A stretch of DNA of 64,000 bases. Origin: Peptoniphilus phoceensis (lineage in GTDB: Bacteria; Bacillota; Clostridia; Tissierellales; Peptoniphilaceae). Positions 21,683-28,487 of the stretch are shown here, one piece after another (the stretch's first letter is position 1; every line of letters starts with the position of its first letter). Location: assembly GCF_001517665.2 (NCBI RefSeq), contig NZ_LN999808.1, forward strand, positions 1-64,000. The letters are read 5' to 3'. A program made the translations under genes and the position numbers. The notes beneath the pieces were generated by a model. It saw only the letters and a list, made by a program, of their open reading frames with translations, ran no database searches and was not told the DNA's origin.

Positions 21683-21788
21683 TTAGGTCAATGACAGACA
21701 ATTGCTTTAAATCGACCTTCGCTCTGTCTTTTACAAATGCTTACAACTGACCTAACGTCAATTTACTTCGCAAATTGGGTTAGGTCAA
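21683..21788. repeat. structured intergenic repeat, copy A
   Basis: A 106-bp element bounded by direct repeats TTAGGTCAA (21683-21691 and 21780-21788). It contains a stem GACAG (21693-21697) / CTGTC (21724-21728) and a larger hairpin: TGACCTAAC (21748-21756) pairs with GTTAGGTCA (21779-21787), and inside it CAATTT pairs with AAATTG. It aligns with copy B at 22528-22638, sharing the central AAATCGA and the overall plan. It lies right after the terminator of the toxin-antitoxin operon. Confidence 0.6.
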
Positions 21789-21790
21789 TC

Positions 21791-21814
21791 AAAAAAAGGA
21801 CCTGACATGGTCCC
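21791..21814 (-). terminator. terminator of the toxin-antitoxin operon
   Basis: GGACC/GGTCC stem with a six-base loop, followed on the minus strand by seven T. It is 28 bp after the toxin stop codon. Confidence 0.8.
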
Positions 21815-21841
21815 TAAAATTTATATTATTTAATTTAAAAA

Positions 21842-22135
21842 TTAATCTCTAATATATCGTTTTAACTCTTTATAAAAATTTTCTCTCGTGCCAATCATGA
21901 CAACAATAATAACAAGGTCATCATCTTCTATTACTTCATAACAAATTTCATAATTAGTCTTGTTGTAAAAAACATCCAAAGACCAAAAATTTTTTAAGTC
22001 TCCTGTTTTTCTTTCTCCTACTTTGTAATCATCTTTTATTCTGTCTAAACCATTTTTGATCTTATTTTTTAGACTTTTGTCCTTTAATTTCTTTATGAAT
22101 TTTTGACTGGATTTAGAAAGTAAAAGTTTAGTCAT
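21842..22135 (-). CDS. RelE/ParE-superfamily toxin
   Basis: 97 residues. The fold signature of RelE/ParE toxins is visible: KSSQKFIKKLKDKSLKNKIKNGLDRI (two helices), then the strands GDLKNFWSLDVFYNKTNYEICYEV and LVIIVVMIGTRENFYKELKRY. RelE members cleave mRNA on the ribosome, ParE members poison gyrase; the C-terminal TRENFY resembles the YafQ/RelE side but does not settle it. It overlaps the antitoxin by eight bases, typical for such pairs, and the gene order antitoxin-toxin is the usual one. Confidence 0.85.
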   Translation of the reverse strand: MTKLLLSKSSQKFIKKLKDKSLKNKIKNGLDRIKDDYKVGERKTGDLKNFWSLDVFYNKTNYEICYEVIEDDDLVIIVVMIGTRENFYKELKRYIRD

Positions 22136-22463
22136 TAAAAAGTTCCTCGTAATCTAACATTTCTCCAGATTCATATTCTTTTAATAAATCTTTCTTAAGA
22201 TTTTTTATAGCTTCAGGAAAATTATTTTTAATTCTTTTAAATTCCATCAAAAGCTCATCGCCCTCATAACCTTCTTTTATTAAATCTTCAAGAATTAAAT
22301 CAGAAAAATCTTCAAAGTTTTCTCGAGTTTTGGATAAAACTATTTTGTTGTTTTGAATTTCTAGATCCAAATTATCATCTATGCCAAAGCCAAGGGAATC
22401 TAAAACTAATTTAGGTAAAATAATTCCTTGAGAATTGCCCCATTTTTTTATAGTTATATTCAT
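22128..22463 (-). CDS. AbrB/MazE-type antitoxin
   Basis: 111 residues from the chosen start. The N-terminal 45 residues form an AbrB/SpoVT-like swapped-hairpin DNA-binding domain (ITIKKWGNSQGIILPKLVLDSLGF). The acidic C-terminal half (ENFEDFSDLILEDLIKEGYEGDELL, EYESGEMLDYEELF) would neutralise the toxin. An in-frame extension to 22490 is rejected since AGGTG lies before the ATG at 22463. Combination of an AbrB-type antitoxin with a RelE-type toxin is less common than RelB-RelE, but I know of such mixed pairs. The protein probably represses its own operon. Confidence 0.85.
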   Translation of the reverse strand: MNITIKKWGNSQGIILPKLVLDSLGFGIDDNLDLEIQNNKIVLSKTRENFEDFSDLILEDLIKEGYEGDELLMEFKRIKNNFPEAIKNLKKDLLKEYESGEMLDYEELFND

Positions 22464-22527
22464 AATATCACCTAAGTGTAGTATAAACATTGTTTAACTT
22501 TTTGTCAATTAATTCCTTTTTAAAAAT

Positions 22528-22638
22528 TTAGGGCAAGAGCAGACATCTGCTGCAAATCGAAGTTCACTATGCTCTTTTTCTTTGGCAAATGGTCGCATAA
22601 CCAACCATCAATTTGCAAATAAAAACTTTTTAGGGCAA
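22528..22638. repeat. structured intergenic repeat, copy B
   Basis: A 111-bp element bounded by direct repeats TTAGGGCAA (22528-22536 and 22630-22638). Its first stem is GAGCA (22537-22541) / TGCTC (22570-22574). Compared with copy A (GACAG/CTGTC) both arms changed together. A second hairpin ATGGT/ACCAT follows. It lies right after the terminator of the L13-S9 operon and before the antitoxin promoter. Confidence 0.6.
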
Positions 22639-22640
22639 AC

Positions 22641-22668
22641 AAAAAGACCCTGTTTCCAGAGTCTTTGT
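22641..22668 (-). terminator. terminator of the L13-S9 operon
   Basis: Minus-strand AAAGAC/GTCTTT stem followed by TTTTT. It is about 15 bp after the S9 stop codon. Confidence 0.75.
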
Positions 22669-22682
22669 AAAATGATATAAAA

Positions 22683-23075
22683 TTATCTCTTTGAGAATTG
22701 AGGAGATTTTCTAGCCTTTTTAAGACCGTATTTCTTTCTTTCCTTCATTCTTGGATCTCTTGTCAAGTATCCTGCTTTTTTAAGAACTGATCTGTATTCA
22801 GGATCTACTTCTAGTAGAGCTCTAGCAACGCCGTGTCTTACAGCTCCTGCTTGTCCTGAGTATCCACCACCAATTACTTTAACAATTACATCAAAAGATG
22901 CTTCTGTATCAGTAAGTTCAAGTGGTTCTTTTGCAACTGTTCTTAGAGTTTCAAAATCAAAATATTCTTCAATATCTTTTCCATTAATAGTAAATTTTCC
23001 ATTGCCAGGTAGAAGTCTAACTTGGGCGATGGATTTTTTTCTTCTTCCAGTACCTCTGTATTGTATAGTATCCAT
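22683..23075 (-). CDS. rpsI: 30S ribosomal protein S9
   Basis: 130 residues from ATG at 23075, matching the usual length. It has [16 protein letters not shown] at the start, [20 protein letters not shown] in the middle and the conserved C-terminus [22 protein letters not shown] that reaches the ribosomal P site. An upstream TTG in frame (23087) is rejected because the GGAGGT ribosome site overlaps it and is ideally placed for the ATG. It follows L13 in the standard bacterial order. Confidence 0.97.
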   Translation of the reverse strand: MDTIQYRGTGRRKKSIAQVRLLPGNGKFTINGKDIEEYFDFETLRTVAKEPLELTDTEASFDVIVKVIGGGYSGQAGAVRHGVARALLEVDPEYRSVLKKAGYLTRDPRMKERKKYGLKKARKSPQFSKR

Positions 23076-23087
23076 TCTTACCTCCAA

Positions 23088-23516
23088 TTAAAATTCATAA
23101 ACTTCAGGTGATTGGGCTTCATGTGGATGTTCATTACCAGCATAAACCTTTAGTTTCTTAATCATCTTTCTGCCAAGTCTGTTTTTAGGTAGCATACCCT
23201 TAACAGCTAGTTCGATAACTTTTTCTGGTCTTTTTTCCATCATTTCAGCATATACAATTTCTTTTCTTCCGCCTGGATATCCAGTGTGATATGCATGAAT
23301 TTTTTGATTTAGTTTATTTCCTGTCAATACAGCCTTGTCAGCGTTAATAACAATAACAAAGTCTCCACAGTCCACATGTGGTGTAAAGATAGGTTTTTTC
23401 TTTCCTCTTAAAATACTTGCAACTTCTGATGCTAGTCTACCAAGGACTTTTCCTTCAGCATCGATTACATACCATTTTCTTTCGATTTCATCTGCTTTAG
23501 CCATATAGCTTTTCAA
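23088..23516 (-). CDS. rplM: 50S ribosomal protein L13
   Basis: 142 residues. Typical L13 sequence: [77 protein letters not shown]. It is the first gene of the L13-S9 operon, with a clear promoter and a hairpin leader that may allow feedback control by the ribosomal protein. Confidence 0.97.
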   Translation of the reverse strand: MKSYMAKADEIERKWYVIDAEGKVLGRLASEVASILRGKKKPIFTPHVDCGDFVIVINADKAVLTGNKLNQKIHAYHTGYPGGRKEIVYAEMMEKRPEKVIELAVKGMLPKNRLGRKMIKKLKVYAGNEHPHEAQSPEVYEF

Positions 23517-23535
23517 TGAATTTTCCTCCTAAATA

Positions 23536-23565
23536 GTTTAAAAATTATTCCGGGGCTTTTTAAAC
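23536..23565 (-). promoter_or_regulatory. L13 leader hairpin
   Basis: Nine-base-pair stem GTTTAAAAA/TTTTTAAAC enclosing AGCCCCGGAATAA-like loop sequence, in the short transcript leader just before the ribosome site of rplM. Firmicutes are known to have L13 leader RNAs for autoregulation. This hairpin is at the right place, but I cannot confirm that it fits that consensus. Confidence 0.55.
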
Positions 23566-23574
23566 ATGACACAT

Positions 23575-23603
23575 ATTTTAGACTATAGAGTCTAATTTGT
23601 CAA
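23575..23603 (-). promoter_or_regulatory. promoter of the L13-S9 operon
   Basis: Minus-strand TTGACA (23598-23603), exactly 17 bases, TAAAAT (23575-23580). The transcript would start near 23568, directly before the leader hairpin. Confidence 0.8.
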
Positions 23604-23620
23604 TATTTATGGGGATTTTT

Positions 23621-25126
23621 TTAAATACTTTCTCTTTCTTTTTCGATGTGAATATTTTCAAGTGGAGTAGGATATGTTGACTCTTTCTTGAACTTTTCAA
23701 TTTGCTTCTTAACTCTATTTACAGAAGCTATTGTTCCCACACCTGCTACACATCCACCAGGACATGCCATACCTTCTAATAGATATCCATCAAGCTTGCC
23801 TGCCTTGGCTATTTGTAACATTTTTTTACATTCCGAAAGTGTATGAGCACCTTGAATGTGAATATCTTTTTCTGGTTCTAATTTTTCTGCCACTGTCTTT
23901 ACAGATTCAGCAACACCACCAGCTATTGGATAACCTCTACCAAGGGCAGACCCGTCATCAACTTCTTCTTCAACAACAATTTCTGATGGTTCAATATTTT
24001 TTGCAACAAACATTCCCATTAATTCTTCAAAAGTAATTACAAAATCTACATCAGATTTTACTTTTGTATCTAGGGCTTCTAATTTTTTAGATGTGCAAGG
24101 TCCAATAAATACAACTACTGCATCTGGATCCTTTGCTTTTATGTGATTTGCTGTATATCTCATTGGTGAACCAGAGTCAGAAACTTGTTCGAAAAATTCT
24201 GGGAACTCATTTCTTATCATGAGAGTCCATGAGAAACAACAACTTGTACCCATGAAAGGTATTTCATTAGGCACTCTTTCTAGATATTCTTTTGCTTCAT
24301 GTAGAGTTGTAAGGTCAGCTCCAAGGGCTACTTCAATTACATCTTCAAAGCCAAGTTGTTTTATTGCTTCTATTATTTGTTTTGCAGAAGTGTTGGCACC
24401 AAACTGTCCTATGTATGAAGGTGCTATGGCTCCATAAACTTTTTTGCCAGATTTTATTGCTTTTATAAGTTGGAATATTTGTGTTTTATCAGATATTGCT
24501 CCAAAAGGACATTCTGCAATACATCTTCCACAAGCAACGCACTTGTCATGATCTATGTCTGCTCTGCCAAATTCATCTGAATCTATGGCATTGACCCCAC
24601 AAGCAGCGGCACATGGTCTTTCATATTTTACAATTGCGTTATATGGACAAGCTTCTTGACATCTTCCACACTTTACACATTTATCTGTATCAATAATAGT
24701 TCTATTTTTACCCATAGAAATGGCATTTACAGGACAAACATTTATACAAGGATGTGCAAGACATTTCCTACAATTATCTGTTGTATAAAAAGCCTTAGTT
24801 GGACAAGCTTCGCAACCAAACTTTATAACATTAATTAGTGGTTTTTCATAAGCGTTTGTATCAATATCAACCTTATCAAAACCGTCAGTTACATTTTTAA
24901 ATACGCCAATCTCTCTAACATCTAGCCCCATTGCTAGTCTAAGTCTTTCGTCGACAACTGCCCTTTCTCTAAAGATATCACTTCTATATTTCGCCACTTC
25001 GCCTGGTACAATTTTGTAGCTGGACTCTTCTAGGGCAGAAATATCTAAATCATTATAGGCAATTCTTGCAACTTCAGCAAAAACTCTTCTTCTGATGTCG
25101 ACAAGTGTTCCATAAATTTCTTTCAT
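23621..25126 (-). CDS. monomeric [FeFe] hydrogenase (group-B-like)
   Basis: 501 residues. Iron-sulfur binding comes first: a cysteine-rich segment near 80-130 (CEACPTKAF, CRKCLAHPCINVCP) and two ferredoxin-type clusters (CVKCGRCQEACP, CVACGRCIAECP). The catalytic H-cluster domain follows with variants of the three signatures: TSCCFSW (usual TSCCPxW), GPCTSKKLE (usual MPCxxKxxE) and EGMACPGGCVAGVG (usual ExMxCxGGCxxGGG). All cluster-binding cysteines are present. Such enzymes make or use H2 with ferredoxin. The variant motifs fit the poorly studied group B. It is cotranscribed with a [2Fe-2S] thioredoxin-like protein and lies divergent from a Crp/Fnr regulator. No maturase genes (hydEFG) are in the window. 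Confidence 0.9.
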   Translation of the reverse strand: MKEIYGTLVDIRRRVFAEVARIAYNDLDISALEESSYKIVPGEVAKYRSDIFRERAVVDERLRLAMGLDVREIGVFKNVTDGFDKVDIDTNAYEKPLINVIKFGCEACPTKAFYTTDNCRKCLAHPCINVCPVNAISMGKNRTIIDTDKCVKCGRCQEACPYNAIVKYERPCAAACGVNAIDSDEFGRADIDHDKCVACGRCIAECPFGAISDKTQIFQLIKAIKSGKKVYGAIAPSYIGQFGANTSAKQIIEAIKQLGFEDVIEVALGADLTTLHEAKEYLERVPNEIPFMGTSCCFSWTLMIRNEFPEFFEQVSDSGSPMRYTANHIKAKDPDAVVVFIGPCTSKKLEALDTKVKSDVDFVITFEELMGMFVAKNIEPSEIVVEEEVDDGSALGRGYPIAGGVAESVKTVAEKLEPEKDIHIQGAHTLSECKKMLQIAKAGKLDGYLLEGMACPGGCVAGVGTIASVNRVKKQIEKFKKESTYPTPLENIHIEKERESI

Positions 25127-25139
25127 CTTTTCCCCTTAC

Positions 25140-25412
25140 TTATATTCTTAATTTATCAATTATTTTTGCACTTACTTCTTGTGCAGTAGCCTTTAGCATA
25201 ATTTCATCATCTACAATGACAACTGGTGATGCTTCGTTGTTGTGAATCTTGCAATAATTAAGACAATGTGCAAATTCAACTTCCAAATTTTCAGCAGAAC
25301 ATAGTTCGGACTCTGGTCCGCATAAATGATCTTGTAAGTACTCTACTGCATCATAAATAGCATTTGCTCCCATAAGAGTGCACCTAGCACCCATACAAAT
25401 AGTAACTTTCAT
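25140..25412 (-). CDS. thioredoxin-like [2Fe-2S] ferredoxin (NuoE/HymA-like)
   Basis: 90 residues. The cysteine pattern CMGARC at 6-11 and CLNYC near 50-54 is that of thioredoxin-fold [2Fe-2S] proteins (NuoE C-terminal domain, HymA). It lies 13 bp before the hydrogenase start, so the two proteins are probably an electron-transfer pair. Larger NAD-linked partners (HydB-like flavoproteins) are absent here, so the electron donor remains open. Confidence 0.8.
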   Translation of the reverse strand: MKVTICMGARCTLMGANAIYDAVEYLQDHLCGPESELCSAENLEVEFAHCLNYCKIHNNEASPVVIVDDEIMLKATAQEVSAKIIDKLRI

Positions 25413-25470
25413 ATATCCTCCTCTTCACTCTATAATGATAGTTTAACATTTAACAATCGCTTCTTCAATC

Positions 25471-25489
25471 ATTATAATTATTTTATAAT
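25471..25489. promoter_or_regulatory. inverted repeat between hydrogenase and Crp/Fnr genes
   Basis: ATTATAA and TTATAAT arms with a five-base spacer, centred in the divergent gap. It could be an operator of the Crp/Fnr-type protein, but in such AT-rich DNA a palindrome like this can arise by chance. Confidence 0.3.
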
Positions 25490-25528
25490 AATCTTATTAA
25501 TCGTGTTACAATATAGTCGAGGTGTGAC

Positions 25529-26173
25529 ATGGAAGAACTAAAGATTTTACAAAATTTAAAGCTATTTAATAACTTTGATGAAGACCAACTAAAAGAAATA
25601 GAAGATTTTTTATCAGACATAAAAACTTATAAAAATAGAGAAATTATTTTTAATATTGGCGATGAAATAAATTATTTTGGAATTCTTTTAAGTGGTCAAG
25701 TTGATTTAGCAATAGAAGATGCCTTTGGCAATAAAACAATTTTATCAAAATTATCTGCACCTGCTCTTTTCGCAGAGTCAGTCCTAATAAAAAATGTAGA
25801 CGAGATTCCCCTTTCAGTTATCTCTAGCTCGGATGCAAAAATTGTCTTCTTTGACTATTTATCTTATAAGTCATCAAATTTATCTTCAAAGGAAAAACTT
25901 CAAGATAATCTAATTAAGATTTTGGCTAACAAAAATTTATTTATGCGTGACAAATTGAACCTCTTGAGTTTACCAGATTCTCGTTCGAAAATCCTCTACT
26001 TTTTGTCCAATGAATCTAGGAAAAAAGATTCAAAATACTTTACAATCGACTTTAATATAACTGAGCTTGCACAATTTTTAAATTTAAACCGTTCATCTCT
26101 TTCTCGTGAACTATCCAAATTAAAAAAAGAAGGTCTAATTGACTATGACAACAAGACCTTCCGAATTTTATAA
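25529..26173 (+). CDS. Crp/Fnr-family transcriptional regulator
   Basis: 214 residues. A cyclic-nucleotide-binding-like domain (residues about 10-120: FNNFDEDQLKEIEDFL, GDEINYFGILLSGQVDLA, KLSAPALFAESVLI) is joined to a winged helix (FNITELAQFLNLNRSSLSRELSKLKKEGLI). The cAMP-binding residues of Crp are not conserved, and no N-terminal cysteine cluster of the Fnr type is seen, so the signal is unknown. It lies divergent from the hydrogenase genes and is likely to control them. Its stop codon is directly adjacent to that of the convergent PgpA gene. Confidence 0.88.
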   Translation: MEELKILQNLKLFNNFDEDQLKEIEDFLSDIKTYKNREIIFNIGDEINYFGILLSGQVDLAIEDAFGNKTILSKLSAPALFAESVLIKNVDEIPLSVISSSDAKIVFFDYLSYKSSNLSSKEKLQDNLIKILANKNLFMRDKLNLLSLPDSRSKILYFLSNESRKKDSKYFTIDFNITELAQFLNLNRSSLSRELSKLKKEGLIDYDNKTFRIL

Positions 26174-26683
26174 TTATTTTCTATTTTGATGAGCTATTCT
26201 TGCAGATGCAGCTGCAGCTATTGCTGCCACTAAGTCGTCTGCAAAAGTAGTTACTCTTTCCACTTTTTTCTTTTCATCCAAATCCTTGATTATCCCAATT
26301 TTTTCCTTGTCAAGATAACCAAAATTTGTAAGCCCAATAGTTCCATACATATTTACAATTCCAAGAGTTAGGATTTCATCTATACCATAAAGACCTTCAT
26401 CATCAGAAATTATAGATTGAATGGGTTCTGGTAATTTCCCTTCATTTGCCAAGTCATCAAGAGCAAGACCTGTTAAAATTGCGTGAATGGACTCTCTTTT
26501 TCTTATTACACTTTCTACACTTTCAAGACATCTTTCTAGGCTTAAATCTTCAATATAATTACCTTGCAATTCTTTTACAAGCTTTGCTATCTCTATTAAT
26601 TCAACACCAAAATCCTTTAATCTAGAAATTGTGTGCTGATAAAGTTCTTCACTATCATATTTATAAATTTTATTTTTCATCAT
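26174..26683 (-). CDS. phosphatidylglycerophosphatase A family protein
   Basis: 169 residues. It matches the soluble Firmicutes PgpA-like (YutG) group: NEGKLPEPIQSIISDDEGLYGIDEILTLGIVNMYGTIGLTNFGYLDKEKIGII followed by TTFADDLVAAIAAAASARIAH. In Gram-negatives PgpA makes phosphatidylglycerol in the membrane; the Firmicutes short form lacks clear membrane segments and its substrate is less sure. It is the last gene of a group 28322-26174 with ApbE and a small membrane protein. Confidence 0.8.
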   Translation of the reverse strand: MMKNKIYKYDSEELYQHTISRLKDFGVELIEIAKLVKELQGNYIEDLSLERCLESVESVIRKRESIHAILTGLALDDLANEGKLPEPIQSIISDDEGLYGIDEILTLGIVNMYGTIGLTNFGYLDKEKIGIIKDLDEKKKVERVTTFADDLVAAIAAAASARIAHQNRK

Positions 26684-26694
26684 CTCAAATTCTC

Positions 26695-27192
26695 CTATCT
26701 TCTCCTCATTTTTGCCCTATTTCTCTTTATCATTTTTGCCCTAGAAATTTTTATAGAAAAAGCATAAATAAATCCAGGGATTATTGTAGCTATTAAAAGA
26801 CTCAAGGTATTATATTTTATGCCCAAAAGCTTAATTGCATAGACTTGAGGCATTAGGAAAAACTCTAAGGGAAACTTCCAATAAGATCCGCCAACAGAGC
26901 TACTAAAGACTTCCCTTCCCAAACCTACAAAAGCAAAGGCAAATAAAATTAGGGCAATTAACCATATTAAATTTCCCGCAAAAAAATCTAAACTCTTAGC
27001 ATTTTTCTTGGAAAGTCCTTTTCCAAAATTAAAGTACAAGATAAAAATAAAGGCAATTAAAATTATCTTAAAAAAAATATTTCCATAGACCAAATTTCTA
27101 ACCTGAGCACTTAAATTAATAAGGCTCGCTATGGCAAAGGTAATAAAAACTATTAAGATGTGAAAAATTAAACCTCTAGTGTTATTTCTCAT
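26695..27192 (-). CDS. four-span membrane protein of unknown family
   Basis: 165 residues with about four membrane segments (GLIFHILIVFITFAIASLI, IFFKIILIAFIFILYF, NLIWLIALILFAFAFVGL, LSLLIATIIPGFIYAF) and a basic C-terminal tail (RAKMIKRNRAKMRRR) that should face the cytoplasm. I do not recognise a family. It lies between ApbE (8 bp upstream) and the PgpA-like gene (11 bp downstream), all in one direction. Confidence 0.65.
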   Translation of the reverse strand: MRNNTRGLIFHILIVFITFAIASLINLSAQVRNLVYGNIFFKIILIAFIFILYFNFGKGLSKKNAKSLDFFAGNLIWLIALILFAFAFVGLGREVFSSSVGGSYWKFPLEFFLMPQVYAIKLLGIKYNTLSLLIATIIPGFIYAFSIKISRAKMIKRNRAKMRRR

Positions 27193-27200
27193 AATCTCTC

Positions 27201-28322
27201 CTACATTTCCATGAATTTGTTGGCATTTTCAGTTCCCTTCATGTTCATATCCTTGTCTATCCAAATAATTGCCGCTCCAGTTTTTTCTGAAAGTTCTTCT
27301 ATTTCTTCATCTGTGGAATTAAAAGCAGCAGTTGACAAGAAGTCACAAAAACCTGAATCTTCTTTTATAACAGTTGAGGACTTAACTTCTCTTGCAGGTT
27401 TTAATGTATCTGGATCAATTACGTGACAATATCTCACACCATCAAGATCAAAATATCTTTGATAATCGCCACTTGTAACAATAGAAGTATTGGCAACATT
27501 TACTGCAGCAATAACTTGATCCTCGCTTTCTATATCAGGATTTTGAATTCCTATTCTATAATTTTCACGCCCATCTACTGGCTTGCCAATAATCCTGACA
27601 TTACCACCAGCAGAAATCACTGAAGATTTAACTCCTCTTTCTTGAAGCTCTCTTGCTACGAGTTCTGTTGCAAATCCCTTGGCAGTTGCACCAAGATCAA
27701 GTTCCATTCCTTCTTCTAAATAAACCGATTTTTCATTTTCATCTAATTTTATATTATCTATATTTGTAAGAGGACGCAACTTTTCAAGTTCCTCATCACT
27801 TGGAAGAGCTTGACCCTTTATGGCAATAACTTCTTCCTTAGTTTTTCCAGATTCATAAAGATCTCTGTACTCATTCCAAAGTTTTGTAACTGGTCCAAGA
27901 GCTATATTTGTGTTGTGAGAAATATTTTTATAGTCATCGACAGAATCTTTTATAAGACTAAATAAAGTTTCATCAACAACAACTGACTTTTGTCCTGCCT
28001 CATCGTTTATTGTCTTTACATTTACTAGACCATCATAATTCTTGTAATTATCAAAAAGTTTGTGAAGTTCTTCGTATCTAGATTTTGCATATTGCAAATT
28101 TTCCTCAGCAAAATCTTCATCATCAGAAAAAATAGAAATAGTTACAACAGTATCAAAAGTATCGTAAAATTCTATATCATACTTTTCAGCTTTTTTAGTA
28201 ACTTCTTCCGAAGCAAGATTGGCATTTTTATCTTCATTTATATTTTTATTTGTAGTCTTGTTTTCACAGCCAGATAATAACAAAAGGCTGCCCAAAGCAA
28301 GAGCTATTAAAGTTTTTTTCAT
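27201..28322 (-). CDS. apbE: ApbE-family FAD:protein FMN transferase lipoprotein
   Basis: 373 residues. A lipoprotein signal peptide ends in LLLLSGC (Cys19 would carry the lipid). The ApbE domain follows: FYDTFDTVVTISIF, the FAD-binding DLGATAKGFATELV, VISAGGNVRIIG, and the metal-binding region VTSGDYQRYFDLDGVRYCHVIDP. These enzymes attach FMN to threonines of membrane redox proteins such as Rnf and Nqr subunits outside the membrane. No Rnf gene is in the window, so the target protein is elsewhere. Confidence 0.93.
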   Translation of the reverse strand: MKKTLIALALGSLLLLSGCENKTTNKNINEDKNANLASEEVTKKAEKYDIEFYDTFDTVVTISIFSDDEDFAEENLQYAKSRYEELHKLFDNYKNYDGLVNVKTINDEAGQKSVVVDETLFSLIKDSVDDYKNISHNTNIALGPVTKLWNEYRDLYESGKTKEEVIAIKGQALPSDEELEKLRPLTNIDNIKLDENEKSVYLEEGMELDLGATAKGFATELVARELQERGVKSSVISAGGNVRIIGKPVDGRENYRIGIQNPDIESEDQVIAAVNVANTSIVTSGDYQRYFDLDGVRYCHVIDPDTLKPAREVKSSTVIKEDSGFCDFLSTAAFNSTDEEIEELSEKTGAAIIWIDKDMNMKGTENANKFMEM

Positions 28323-28449
28323 ATTATCACCTTTCTTTATAATACCATTTAATTCGCCATTTTTTCAACAACTTTAGTTCTGATAGAAGTTTCTACAAAA
28401 TCATATTAAAATTAATTCTTACTATTTTAAAAAGTTTTAAATCAAAAAA

Positions 28450-28470
28450 AGACAGCCCCATAGACTGTCT
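28450..28470 (-). terminator. terminator of the G5 surface protein gene
   Basis: AGACAG/CTGTCT stem followed on the minus strand by TTTTTTT, 18 bp after the stop codon. Confidence 0.85.
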
Positions 28471-28487
28471 CAAAAAATTATTTTTTA

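Noticed and set aside
25440-25470. Rex operator upstream of the hydrogenase operon
   Set aside because: Only one half-site (TTGTTAA on the minus strand) fits; the second half is shifted and does not match.
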